From: Desulfoarculaceae bacterium
Lineage (GTDB): Bacteria; Desulfobacterota; Desulfobulbia; Desulfobulbales; Desulfocapsaceae
NCBI GenBank assembly: GCA_019429465.1
Contig: JAHYIV010000028.1
Location: 1-38,406 of the forward strand
Direction of reading: 5' to 3'
Length of the DNA: 38,406 bases
Part shown: in pieces, positions 31,093 through 38,406 of the stretch
How the letters are laid out: each line of letters starts with the position of its first letter
How positions within the stretch are numbered: the first letter of the stretch is position 1
Made by a program: the position numbers and the translations under genes
The notes under the pieces: generated by a model
Seen by the model: only the letters and a program-made list of their open reading frames with translations
The model's database searches: none
Told to the model about the DNA's origin: nothing

Positions 31093-32057
31093 TAACTGGC
31101 TTCCCCGCCCTTATCCCCACCCAGAATCAGATAGAGCAGGGCCATTCGAATGGCCACCCCGTTGGCAACCTGATCAAGGATGACGGAACCGGTTCCATCG
31201 GCCACATCCGGATTCATCTCGACACCACGGTTGATAGGACCTGGATGCATGACCAGCACATCTTTCCGGGCCAGCTCCAGCAGCTTCCGACTGACTCCGT
31301 AAAAGCGGGCATATTCACGCAGAGAAGGAATCAGAGGATCATGCTGGCGCTCCTGCTGAATACGCAGGGCCATGACCACATCAACCCCGGCCACCGCCTC
31401 TGCGGCAGTGGCACAGACCTTTGCCCCCAGAGACTCGATATGGGACGGCATAAAGGTCGCGGGACCGGCAACCCTGACTCGGGCCCCAAGACAAGTAAAA
31501 CCGACAATATCAGAATGGGCCACCCGGCTATGGGCAATATCACCGATGATCGCTATGGTCAACCCCTCAATCCTGCCCTTGTGCTCCATTACGGTCATCA
31601 GGTCAAGAAGCCCCTGACTGGGATGCTCATGGGTCCCGTCTCCGGCATTGATAATTGCGGCATTGACATGCTGGGTCAACAACAGAGGCGAGCCGGAGCT
31701 CGGGTGACGAAGGATGATAATATCGGGATTCATGGCCTCGAGATTACGGGCCGTGTCGATAAGGGTCTCTCCCTTCTGGGAGGAACTGGTGGAGGCAGAG
31801 ATATTAAAGGTATCAGCGCTCATCCGCTTGGCAGCGACCTCAAAGGAAAGACGGGTGCGAGTGGATGGCTCGAAAAAGAAATTGATGATCGTCTTGCCCC
31901 GGAGTATCGGCACCTTCTTGATGGGACGGGACGATACCTCCTTAAAAGAACGGGCAAGGGAAAGGATATAAAGGATGTCCTCCGCCGTGAGCTGCCCCAT
32001 TTCCAGAAGGTGCTTATGCTGAAAACGATATTCTTTATTATTCACATCCGTACCCAC
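31092..32057 (-). CDS. pyrB: Aspartate carbamoyltransferase catalytic subunit
   Basis: The 321-residue protein has the carbamoyl-phosphate motif FFEPSTRTRLSFE (61-73) and MHPGPINRG with the aspartate-binding region. It makes carbamoyl aspartate, which PyrC then cyclises. The start is not certain: a GTG at 32057 lies 8 nt after the lepB stop without a clear ribosome site, and a second in-frame GTG at 32045 is possible. The stop codon is immediately at the edge of a decayed repeat. Confidence 0.95.
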   Translation of the reverse strand: MGTDVNNKEYRFQHKHLLEMGQLTAEDILYILSLARSFKEVSSRPIKKVPILRGKTIINFFFEPSTRTRLSFEVAAKRMSADTFNISASTSSSQKGETLIDTARNLEAMNPDIIILRHPSSGSPLLLTQHVNAAIINAGDGTHEHPSQGLLDLMTVMEHKGRIEGLTIAIIGDIAHSRVAHSDIVGFTCLGARVRVAGPATFMPSHIESLGAKVCATAAEAVAGVDVVMALRIQQERQHDPLIPSLREYARFYGVSRKLLELARKDVLVMHPGPINRGVEMNPDVADGTGSVILDQVANGVAIRMALLYLILGGDKGGEAS

Positions 32058-32065
32058 AGGTTAAA

Positions 32066-32710
32066 TCAAGGAACCATGTCACCAAGACGATCCCAACGAA
32101 CAGAAGCAAAGCGACTCAAGGAGAAAAATGGCTCATCCACATCCCAGGACCAATAGATGATAAGGGCCTCTCCCAAAACGTCCTGCAGATCGACAAAACC
32201 CCAGAAACGGCTGTCATAACTATTATCACGATTATCACCCATGACAAAGATTTTGCCATCCGGCACCGTCACCGGGCCAAAGTTATCCCTTGGACCGGCA
32301 GCAGCAGCCATACTGTCACGACTGGTAAAATGGGCATGAGGATCCGCCACCCGTTCGCCGTTCAAAAAGACCTGCTTTTCTCTGACCTCAATCGTGTCGC
32401 CGGCAATGGCCACCACCCGCTTGATATAATCGAGAGAGCGATCAAGCGGAAAACGGAAAACCACCACATCGCCATGCCCTGGTCCCTGCCGGGAGATCAA
32501 CCGGGTCCCGGTCACCGGCAGTTTCACCCCATAGCTGAACTTGCTGACCAAGAGATGATCACCAATCTGCAGGGTTGGCAGCATGGACCCAGATGGTATT
32601 TTAAAGGCCTGAACCACAAAGCTCCGGACAAAAAGGGCCAGAAGCACCGCCACCACAATCGCTTCCACATACTCTCTAACAACAGATTTATTTTTCCCCA
32701 GGCTGCTCAA
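32066..32710 (-). CDS. lepB: Signal peptidase I
   Basis: The 214-residue membrane protease has one N-terminal membrane helix (about 16-34), the nucleophile S42 in IPSGSMLPTL and the general base K97 in YIKRVVA, followed by GDNRDNSYDSR. It removes signal peptides from exported proteins at the outer face of the membrane. The frame opens with TTG at 32710, supported by AAGGAG about 9 nt upstream, so a TTG start is likely. It is followed by pyrB and pyrC on the same strand. Confidence 0.95.
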   Translation of the reverse strand: MSSLGKNKSVVREYVEAIVVAVLLALFVRSFVVQAFKIPSGSMLPTLQIGDHLLVSKFSYGVKLPVTGTRLISRQGPGHGDVVVFRFPLDRSLDYIKRVVAIAGDTIEVREKQVFLNGERVADPHAHFTSRDSMAAAAGPRDNFGPVTVPDGKIFVMGDNRDNSYDSRFWGFVDLQDVLGEALIIYWSWDVDEPFFSLSRFASVRWDRLGDMVP

Positions 32711-32806
32711 TATTACCTTCTCCTTCCTTTGAGAGTATCAATTCCGGGGCCGTCAAGAAAGAATCATTCCGTTCCTGATCTATCGTTAGATGGACCCCCT
32801 ACGCTA

Positions 32807-32947
32807 GTGCCTGTCCATAAATGAGGATTTTTGTTCGAGATCAAGGAATGCGAAAAAAATAAGCGCAGGCATATGCATGATATTCCGAGCATTATTTCTT
32901 GAGCATGACGCAGAGATCGGGCAAAAAGACCATTTATGGACAGGCAC
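32807..32947. mobile_element. Family 3 foldback element (141 bp), copy 3, target duplication TACGCTA
   Basis: The ends GTGCCTGTCCATAAATG are perfect 17-bp inverted repeats. TACGCTA flanks the element at 32800-32806 and 32948-32954. It is nearly identical to copy 2 at 28384. It stands upstream of lepB, and its right side touches the start of a family 5 repeat at 32953. Confidence 0.92.
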
Positions 32948-32952
32948 TACGC

Positions 32953-32983
32953 TAACCCCGATGAACGGGATAAGTACCTTTGC
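32953..32983 (+). repeat. Family 5 repeat fragment
   Basis: TAACCCCGATGAACGGGATA followed by AGTACCTTTGC matches, with two or so changes, the reverse complement of 9647-9677. It contains a small CCCG-ATGAA-CGGG dyad. The palindrome that accompanies the other copy is missing here. Confidence 0.7.
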
Positions 32984-33001
32984 AACATAACACTATTATT
33001 G

Positions 33002-33055
33002 GTAACTATCCAGCGCCCCAACCGAGCGGTCCCGGTTGGGGCGCTGGATAGTTAC
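33002..33055. repeat. Family 4 palindrome, short form
   Basis: A perfect 22-bp inverted repeat beginning GTAACTATCCAGCGCCCC at 33002-33023 pairs with 33034-33055 around a 10-nt loop. Its outer 13 bp are identical to the ends of the 153-bp element at 8112-8264, so it may be an internally deleted form. No T-run follows, which argues against a normal terminator. Confidence 0.85.
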
Positions 33056-33291
33056 TCTTATTGTTGAGCGACGGTTCTATGAAAACAAATAATCTCTACA
33101 AGTGATTACTGCAAAAAACCTTTATTTTCAAGCCAGTTCCAACGTGCATACCATTATTATGGCTTTCCCGATTTCATCCCTGCCGGAAAAAACCACTACA
33201 CAAGCAAGAGAGTAGAAACCAGACAAAAAGTCAACATATGGTATCTGTCCAACAGGAAAAAATTCATACCAGTGTGCCCTTTCTTTAACTA

Positions 33292-33325
33292 TACATTTTT
33301 ACTTGAAAAATAATGTACATTTTTA
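33292..33325 (+). promoter_or_regulatory. Direct repeats upstream of the pil promoter
   Basis: TACATTTTTA occurs at 33292-33301 and again at 33316-33325, a 24-bp period, just upstream of the TTGACA at 33337. The arrangement could be an activator or repressor site. The stretch from 33056 to 33291 shows neither a gene nor a known RNA. Confidence 0.3.
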
Positions 33326-33336
33326 AATGAGTTCTC

Positions 33337-33367
33337 TTGACAAAGTTTTTTTTTTATGTCCTAAATA
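33337..33367 (+). promoter_or_regulatory. Candidate sigma-70 promoter for the pil operon
   Basis: A perfect TTGACA at 33337-33342 is followed by a T-rich spacer and then CTAAAT (18 bp) or TAAATA (19 bp). The spacing is a little long. It would give a leader of about 70 nt before pilM. The TTG of this box is also an in-frame codon but not a plausible start. Confidence 0.4.
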
Positions 33368-33444
33368 CAAATCAAGTTACCAATTATTTTAGGGTATTTC
33401 AATCTCGCATCAACCAGAAGACTCAAAAGAATGATCAGACCATC

Positions 33445-34503
33445 ATGAAGCTGCCTTTTCTCTCCACAGAAAAACTGGTTATCGGTTTAGATATCGGTTC
33501 ACATTCCATAAAGGTCTGCGAACTGAAAAAAACAGAGTCAACCTATTCCGTCGTGAATCTCGGCAGCATCATTCTTCCCGAAGGTGCTGTGTATGACGGC
33601 ACCCTGCATGACCCTGAGGTTGTAGGTACAGCCATTACCGAACTCTTGGCCAATCTGAAGATAAAACATAAAAAAGTGGCTATTTCAATTTCCGGCTACT
33701 CGGTAATTATAAAAAAAATCCATCTGGCGGTCATGGAAGAGAAGCAGCTGGAAGAGTATATCAATGCCGAGGCAGAGCAATATATCCCCTTTGACATTGA
33801 TGATGTCTATCTTGATTTTCAGGATCTCAAGACCAACACTGAAGGATCTAACAAAACTGAGATCATGCTTGTTGCCGCCAAAAAAGAGATTATTGACGAC
33901 TATCTTGACATGTTGCAGGGAGTGGGACTCCAACCGGTTCTGGTCGATGTTGATGGTTTTGCCCTTGAAAATATCTACGAGTCCACACATCCCCAGAAAG
34001 AAAATGTGGCCCTGGTCGATATTGGCGCCTCCAAGATGAATATCAACATTATCAGTAATGGCATATCCGTGGCCGCAAAAGACATCGTCCTGGGCAGCCG
34101 GCAATTAACCGAACAGATTGCCGACACCTTTGACATCGCGATGGAAGAAGCGGAAGCGCTCAAGATAGGACTGTTCCCGGCCCAAGAGAAACAAGGACAG
34201 ATTGCAAAGATTTTTAGTGCCACATGCGCCCAGTGGGCCTTAGAAATCAAAAAGACGATTGACCTCTATCACTCCAACACCGCCAATAAAAAGATCGACA
34301 AGCTGGTATTAAGCGGCGGCGGCTCCAAGGTGGCAGGACTGACGGATTTTCTGCAAAGGGAGACTGATATGCCTGTTGAGATTTTCAATCCTTTCGCCAG
34401 AATGATCGTAAATCCAAAGCAGATAGATTCGGAATACCTGAACAACATTGGCCCGGAAATGGCCATTGCCACGGGTCTTGCCATTCGCACATCAGCTCTT
34501 TAG
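33445..34503 (+). CDS. pilM: Type IV pilus assembly protein PilM
   Basis: The 352-residue actin-like protein has the phosphate-binding VIGLDIGSHSIKV at the start, VDIGASKMNIN in the middle and KLVLSGGGSKVAGL near the end. PilM sits on the cytoplasmic face and binds the PilN N-terminus. I chose the ATG at 33445 (MKLPFLS) because the upstream extension is not PilM-like. No strong ribosome site is visible. The stop TAG is part of a 5-bp duplication flanking a family 2 element. Confidence 0.93.
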   Translation: MKLPFLSTEKLVIGLDIGSHSIKVCELKKTESTYSVVNLGSIILPEGAVYDGTLHDPEVVGTAITELLANLKIKHKKVAISISGYSVIIKKIHLAVMEEKQLEEYINAEAEQYIPFDIDDVYLDFQDLKTNTEGSNKTEIMLVAAKKEIIDDYLDMLQGVGLQPVLVDVDGFALENIYESTHPQKENVALVDIGASKMNINIISNGISVAAKDIVLGSRQLTEQIADTFDIAMEEAEALKIGLFPAQEKQGQIAKIFSATCAQWALEIKKTIDLYHSNTANKKIDKLVLSGGGSKVAGLTDFLQRETDMPVEIFNPFARMIVNPKQIDSEYLNNIGPEMAIATGLAIRTSAL

Positions 34504-34725
34504 AGCCCGTTATGAAATAAGCAAGGTCTTTTTCCTGCTTATTTCATTTACGGACTCTTATGCCGCTTCCATGAAACAGCCAATCTTTTTCGGCTGTTTC
34601 ATGGAAGCGGCGCCTGGCAGATAACAGACCAGGAACCTACCACGAAACAATCGGCGCATTTTAAACTTTTTTACGTCATCTCCGTATGCCGTAATGATCA
34701 CTCAATTTTTTATTTTTGACAGCGG
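34504..34725. mobile_element. Family 2 inverted-repeat element, copy C (222 bp, target duplication TTTAG)
   Basis: The left end AGCCCGTTATGAAATAA and right end TATTTTTGACAGCGG are imperfect inverted repeats. TTTAG occurs at 34499-34503 and 34726-34730, and the left one holds the pilM stop codon. Inside are two hairpins: a 12-bp stem (34512-34523 with 34536-34547) and a perfect 20-bp stem (34562-34581 with 34592-34611). It separates pilM from pilN, which normally adjoin. Confidence 0.8.
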
Positions 34726-34739
34726 TTTAGGTTATCAAT

Positions 34740-35309
34740 ATGCTTAAAATCAACCTGCTCCCCATCAGGCAGCTTCAAAAACATGCCAGGGCCCGTCATG
34801 AGATCCTCGGTTTTGGCGCGGTTTTCATTTCCCTCCTGCTTATTCTGGGAGTCGTGGCACTGCTCCAGACCAGCAAGGCCAGCGCCATTCAAGCAGAAAC
34901 AACCAGACTGAATCAGGAAAAACAGACCTATGACAAGGTGCTGACTGAGATCAAAAAGCTCGAGGCTGATAAAAAAGAGCTGGAAAACAAGATCACCATT
35001 ATCAAACAGTTAAAGAAAGAATCTTCGCTCACGGTTCACGTCCTCGACGAAGTCGCTGCCAGACTTGACAGCGCCAGGATGTGGCTCACCTCTCTTAACC
35101 AGCAAGGCAGTTCTCTTGCCCTTACCGGCATAGCCCTGGACAACAAGACGATCGCCGATTTCATGAACGCTCTCGATGCTTCCCCTTTTATCAGCGATGT
35201 AAATCTTTCCGATTCTTCACTCACTCAAGTAGCAGGACAGGAGCTGAAGGCCTTTTCACTCCAGTGTGCTATTGGCTCACCAACAGAAGAAACCGACAAG
35301 ACCAATTAA
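34740..35309 (+). CDS. pilN: Type IV pilus assembly protein PilN
   Basis: The 189-residue protein begins with the PilM-binding motif MLKINLLPIR, then a membrane helix (about 22-42) and a periplasmic coiled coil (about 50-90) before a small ferredoxin-like domain. It pairs with PilO in the alignment complex. The AGG that serves as ribosome site comes from the last bases of the neighbouring repeat's target duplication (TTTAGG). Position between pilM and pilO confirms the identity. Confidence 0.92.
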   Translation: MLKINLLPIRQLQKHARARHEILGFGAVFISLLLILGVVALLQTSKASAIQAETTRLNQEKQTYDKVLTEIKKLEADKKELENKITIIKQLKKESSLTVHVLDEVAARLDSARMWLTSLNQQGSSLALTGIALDNKTIADFMNALDASPFISDVNLSDSSLTQVAGQELKAFSLQCAIGSPTEETDKTN

Positions 35310-35334
35310 CGGAAAAAAGACAAACCCTCATTCT

Positions 35335-35955
35335 ATGAAAAAGAATAGCCAGCCATTTGCGACCTTTATAGACCAAAAGTACCTCCCCCTGCAGAGGAAA
35401 CATCAGCTCGCGGGAGCAGCGGCACTGCTTGTTCTGCCACTGATTCTTTTTATCTTTGTTTTCTATCTTCCCAAAAGCAATGAAATCGAGGCGCTGACCC
35501 TACAACAGAACACCGCCACACAGGAACTGGCAAAGGCCAAAGCCACCGCCGCAACCCTCGACAGACATAAGGCTGAAATGGCTGCCATCGAGGAACAATT
35601 CGAGGAGACCTCCATCTTGTTCCCCAAAGAAAAAGAGATCCCCCGGCTATTGATAGATATCTCGGCAGAAGGACAAAGCGCCGGGCTTGACTTTCTTGTT
35701 TTCAAACCTCTGGCTGCGGTACCAAAAGATTTCTACTCAGAGATACCAATCGATATCCAGCTCAGAGGTCCTTATCATAACATGGGCACTTTTCTTGACC
35801 AGGTGAGTAAACTCAGCCGTATCGTCAGTGTCTCTAATGTCAAGATGAGCGCGCCCAAGAAAAGCGAGGGCGAGATGCTCCTTGATTCCAATTGTCGTCT
35901 GGTCACCTACCAGTTTACCAATAAACAGCTAGAACCACCGAAAGCAAAAAAGTAA
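35335..35955 (+). CDS. pilO: Type IV pilus assembly protein PilO
   Basis: The 206-residue protein has a short cytoplasmic start, one membrane helix (about 27-44), a coiled coil (about 48-85) and a periplasmic domain that includes a conserved SAEGQSAGLDF segment. It forms the PilN-PilO heterodimer. The ATG at 35335 is chosen over an upstream TTG at 35266 inside pilN; no good Shine-Dalgarno sequence lies nearby, so reinitiation from pilN is possible. Confidence 0.92.
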   Translation: MKKNSQPFATFIDQKYLPLQRKHQLAGAAALLVLPLILFIFVFYLPKSNEIEALTLQQNTATQELAKAKATAATLDRHKAEMAAIEEQFEETSILFPKEKEIPRLLIDISAEGQSAGLDFLVFKPLAAVPKDFYSEIPIDIQLRGPYHNMGTFLDQVSKLSRIVSVSNVKMSAPKKSEGEMLLDSNCRLVTYQFTNKQLEPPKAKK

Positions 35956-35976
35956 TCAAACACGATACACTCTCTG

Positions 35977-36519
35977 ATGAAAATGCAAATAAATATCAGA
36001 CATCTGACATTCACTCTCAGCTTCCTGCTGGTCATAAGCGGGCCCCTGTCCATTCAGGCAGTACCCGAGACCAATGAAGTCAACGGCGTCAATACGGCTC
36101 CTGAACAGTCTTTCCTGGATTTATCATTCAGGAATAGTGATCCGTTGACTGTTTTTTCGTACCAGATTAAAGGAAGACCGGATCCCTTTTCTCCATTCAT
36201 CACTGAAAAGTCGACAAGCACTCTTAAGATGGACGAGATTGTTGAAAGTGAGGAGACCCTCAGCGGCATGCAGTTATTTGAACCGGGGCAGTTGAAACTG
36301 GTGGCCATCGTTTTTGAGAAAAATGCTGAACTGGCCATGGTCGAAGATTCAGCCGGCCAGGGCTATGCCCTTCGACCTGGCATGAAAATCGGGAGAAAGG
36401 GTATCATTACAGCTATTACCGCTAATCAGGTTATAATTGAAGAAACTTCGATAACCCGAGCCGGCCAGAAATTAACCAACAACATAGTTATGCTTTTAAA
36501 GAAAAAGGGAGAAGAGTAA
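35977..36519 (+). CDS. pilP: Type IV pilus assembly protein PilP
   Basis: The 180-residue exported protein has a signal peptide ending near SIQA (residue 28), a flexible segment, and the PilP hallmark KGRPDPFSPF before a small beta domain (about 100-180). PilP links the PilN-PilO complex to the outer-membrane secretin. There is no lipobox cysteine, so it may be anchored differently from classical PilP lipoproteins. It ends 3 nt before the next gene. Confidence 0.88.
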   Translation: MKMQINIRHLTFTLSFLLVISGPLSIQAVPETNEVNGVNTAPEQSFLDLSFRNSDPLTVFSYQIKGRPDPFSPFITEKSTSTLKMDEIVESEETLSGMQLFEPGQLKLVAIVFEKNAELAMVEDSAGQGYALRPGMKIGRKGIITAITANQVIIEETSITRAGQKLTNNIVMLLKKKGEE

Positions 36520-36522
36520 ATA

Positions 36523-38181
36523 ATGTATCAGAAGCTCTCCATATTCCAACCGACCATTTTCCTCACCCTTTGCCTCCTGCTCGTGCTGAACACAGGATCG
36601 GCTTTTGCTGAAGAGTCACCGGCTTCCACAAAAACAGCGTACATCATCCAGGAAATCAAATCGAACCTGCAGGGAGATGCGTTAGGTATTGAGATCATAG
36701 GAAATACTCCGCCTGTTTACACCATGTATGATCTCTTCAATCCCGCCCGGCTTATTCTTGATATTGCCAACGCCAGTCTCGATAAAGCCATCAATACCGC
36801 CCAGATCATCCCTGACAACAGCTTCGCCAAGGTTACCACCAAACCTCTGACAGAGCAGGATCCCAGTATCACCCGCTTTGAAATTACCATCAATGAAAGC
36901 CATACCTATTCAATGTACAGAGACAAAAACAACCTGTTGATCCTGATCCACCCAAAGACAGATACTTCCCAGACCGGCAAGGGAACAGCATCCACGGAAA
37001 CGGTTGCCCCTGTGCCAGCTCCTCAGGTTGAACCGCCCCCAATCCTGCTGCATGACGTGGTCATCAAGGAGACAAAGCAGAATTTGCCACAGGCCATTGC
37101 CAGAACAGCAACACCTTCTGCTGACTCGACCTTTGGAGACCTCATTGATTCTTCGACAACAGCCATGAGCAAGGTGAGGGCCAAAGGGAAAACCGCCCCT
37201 CAACACAGAACGACAGACCTGGAGGATTCTTTTAACTTTGGCGGCTACCAAGGCACCAAACGGATCAGCGTTGATTTCTTCAAGATCGACCTGCACAATG
37301 TCTTTCGCCTGTTCCGGGAGATCAGCGGCATCAACATCATCGTTGATGAAGCGGTGCAAGGGTCACTGACCCTGGCCCTCAACGATGTCCCCTGGGACTT
37401 TGCCCTTGATATCATCCTGAATCTCAAAGATCTGCGCAAGGAAGAACGTTTTAACACCATCGTCATCTACCCGGCCAAGAAGGAATTTGTCTGGCCGGAA
37501 CGGGCCCAGGACAATCTCTCCGTGGAATCAGACCTTGCCATTATCCAGCAGCAGGATTCTCTGGTCATTGAACAGTCTGCCGCCCAATCCGCAGAGATGA
37601 TTCAATCCAAGGAACTCATTGCCAGGGCCAGGGTTGAGCAGAAGAATGAGAACATCGAGAAAGCCATCGCCCTTTATGAGCAGGCCTTTAAACTTGACCC
37701 CAAGAACGCTCAACTGTCAAATCGGCTGGCCACCCTCTATCTGGTCAATCTGGGCATAAATGCCAGGGCCGTCTACTTTGCCAAGGAGACCTTGAAGATA
37801 GAGCCCAGGAACACACAGGCCGCACTCTACGCCGCCATCGGTCTGGCCAACATGAACCAGATCCCGGAGGCCACCGACTATTTTGCCCAGAGTATCAGTG
37901 ACCCGACACCCAGGAAAGAGGCCCTGATCAGCTACGCCTCCTTCAGCGAGCAGAATGGCCAGCCTGAAAATGCCCTGAAACTTATTGCCAGATATAATGC
38001 CATTTATGGAGAGTCGGTAGAAACCATGGTGACCAAGGCCCGCATCTATGACCAGATGGGCGAGACAGAGAAGGCCAATGAGCAATATCGCGTCCTGCTG
38101 GCCTCCGGATACACGTTGATGCCCGGCCTGAAACAATATATCCAGAGTCGGCTGAGCACCACTGCCGCGCCAGGCATTTAA
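36523..38181 (+). CDS. PilQ-like AMIN-STN protein ending in TPR repeats, without a secretin domain
   Basis: The 552-residue exported protein has a signal peptide ending AFA (about 29), an AMIN domain (about 36-140), a proline-rich linker and an STN domain (246-310, with ISVDFFKIDLHNVFRLFREI and GSLTLALNDVPWDFALDIIL). These are exactly the N-terminal parts of PilQ. Instead of the secretin barrel it continues into about four TPR-like helical repeats (375-530). It occupies the usual pilQ place. It may be a peptidoglycan-binding, protein-docking partner, with the pore formed by another protein. Confidence 0.85.
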   Translation: MYQKLSIFQPTIFLTLCLLLVLNTGSAFAEESPASTKTAYIIQEIKSNLQGDALGIEIIGNTPPVYTMYDLFNPARLILDIANASLDKAINTAQIIPDNSFAKVTTKPLTEQDPSITRFEITINESHTYSMYRDKNNLLILIHPKTDTSQTGKGTASTETVAPVPAPQVEPPPILLHDVVIKETKQNLPQAIARTATPSADSTFGDLIDSSTTAMSKVRAKGKTAPQHRTTDLEDSFNFGGYQGTKRISVDFFKIDLHNVFRLFREISGINIIVDEAVQGSLTLALNDVPWDFALDIILNLKDLRKEERFNTIVIYPAKKEFVWPERAQDNLSVESDLAIIQQQDSLVIEQSAAQSAEMIQSKELIARARVEQKNENIEKAIALYEQAFKLDPKNAQLSNRLATLYLVNLGINARAVYFAKETLKIEPRNTQAALYAAIGLANMNQIPEATDYFAQSISDPTPRKEALISYASFSEQNGQPENALKLIARYNAIYGESVETMVTKARIYDQMGETEKANEQYRVLLASGYTLMPGLKQYIQSRLSTTAAPGI

Positions 38182-38275
38182 GCCGTCATATAAAAAAAAC
38201 AGTTCCTTTCATTGCACGCAGGTTTGCACAGACATGACACGTTCCGCTTATTCTTTAATGGCCAAGAGGTTTTCC

Positions 38276-38406
38276 ATGAAATTCAGATCAAAAGTGGCAC
38301 CAGCACTCGCCCTCTTCCTTCTCTCCCTTGTTCTTCTCTCCTGCACTCCGTTGACCGCGGAACCGGAGCAGGCAACAGCAGAGGCTGCAAAACCTGTTAT
38401 TCAGGA
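38276..38406 (+). CDS. Start of an exported lipoprotein gene, possibly a secretin (truncated by the window)
   Basis: Only 43 codons are seen. They give a basic start (MKFRSKV), a hydrophobic core and a lipobox LVLLSCTPL, then a charged, alanine-rich region. AAGAGG lies about 7 nt before the ATG at 38276, which makes this start better than the in-frame ATG at 38234. Its place after the pilMNOP genes suggests the missing secretin, but the visible part does not prove this. The preceding 94 nt hold no gene. Confidence 0.6.
   Translation, partial: MKFRSKVAPALALFLLSLVLLSCTPLTAEPEQATAEAAKPVIQ

Noticed and set aside
31035..32156. 373-codon plus-strand open frame
   Set aside because: It is antisense to pyrB and starts in the decayed repeat; no protein-like features.
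33002..33055. Rho-independent terminator
   Set aside because: The stem is strong but no T-run follows on either strand, and its ends match a dispersed repeat.
1..38406. CRISPR array, prophage or transposase gene
   Set aside because: No regularly spaced direct repeats, phage structural genes or transposase-like proteins were seen; the repeats found are dispersed inverted-repeat elements.

Overview
This looks like a stretch of core chromosome from an anaerobic, Gram-negative, moderately GC-rich bacterium, most likely a sulfate- or sulfur-metabolising Desulfobacterota (Desulfobulbales-like). That assignment is inferred from gene content: a type IV pilus pilMNOP cluster, a thiocarboxylate-type homocysteine operon, a sucrose synthesis/amylosucrase cluster, and secG linked to tRNA-Leu. 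No phylogenetic marker was compared. There are no rRNA genes, CRISPR arrays, transposase genes or phage genes.

Layout. Positions 1-3830 (+) carry an Lrp/AsnC regulator followed by a compact sulfur-transfer operon: ubiquitin-like carrier, PLP-dependent O-acetylhomoserine sulfhydrylase, E1-like enzyme, JAMM peptidase and TusA-like protein. This matches the HcyS/MetY/HcyF/HcyD pathway known from Wolinella. Positions 4053-5709 hold an MscS channel and a frameshifted PilZ gene. On the minus strand, 6020-9577 carry a DEDDh exonuclease, a fosmidomycin-resistance-type MFS exporter, a CAP-domain lipoprotein and a DedA protein. Positions 9673-16500 (minus) are transcribed as an unrecognised 861-residue exported protein, holA, clpS, clpA.

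Positions 16725-18176 (+) carry an EamA transporter and a degenerate rubrerythrin. The sucrose operon follows at 18295-24240 (+): sucrose-phosphate synthase, sucrose-phosphatase, fructokinase and amylosucrase. Positions 24372-28280 (minus) are gap-pgk-tpiA-secG-tRNA-Leu(GAG). queC (+) is at 28651-29355. lepB-pyrB-pyrC lies on the minus strand at 29669-32710. The type IV pilus inner-membrane genes pilM, pilN, pilO and pilP, an AMIN-STN-TPR protein and the start of a lipoprotein gene fill 33445 to the right edge.

The intergenic DNA is crowded with short non-coding inverted-repeat elements of several families. Three families show target-site duplications: a 179-bp element (6-bp duplication), an element of 110-222 bp with CCG...CGG ends (5-bp duplication), and a 141-bp foldback element in three near-identical copies (6-7-bp duplications). 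A fourth family has GTAACTATCCAGC ends. Several copies sit exactly on stop codons, so the duplication includes the TAG of the upstream gene. These repeats, the exported protein with a possible His/Cys peptidase dyad, and the secretin-less PilQ-like TPR protein are the least ordinary things here.
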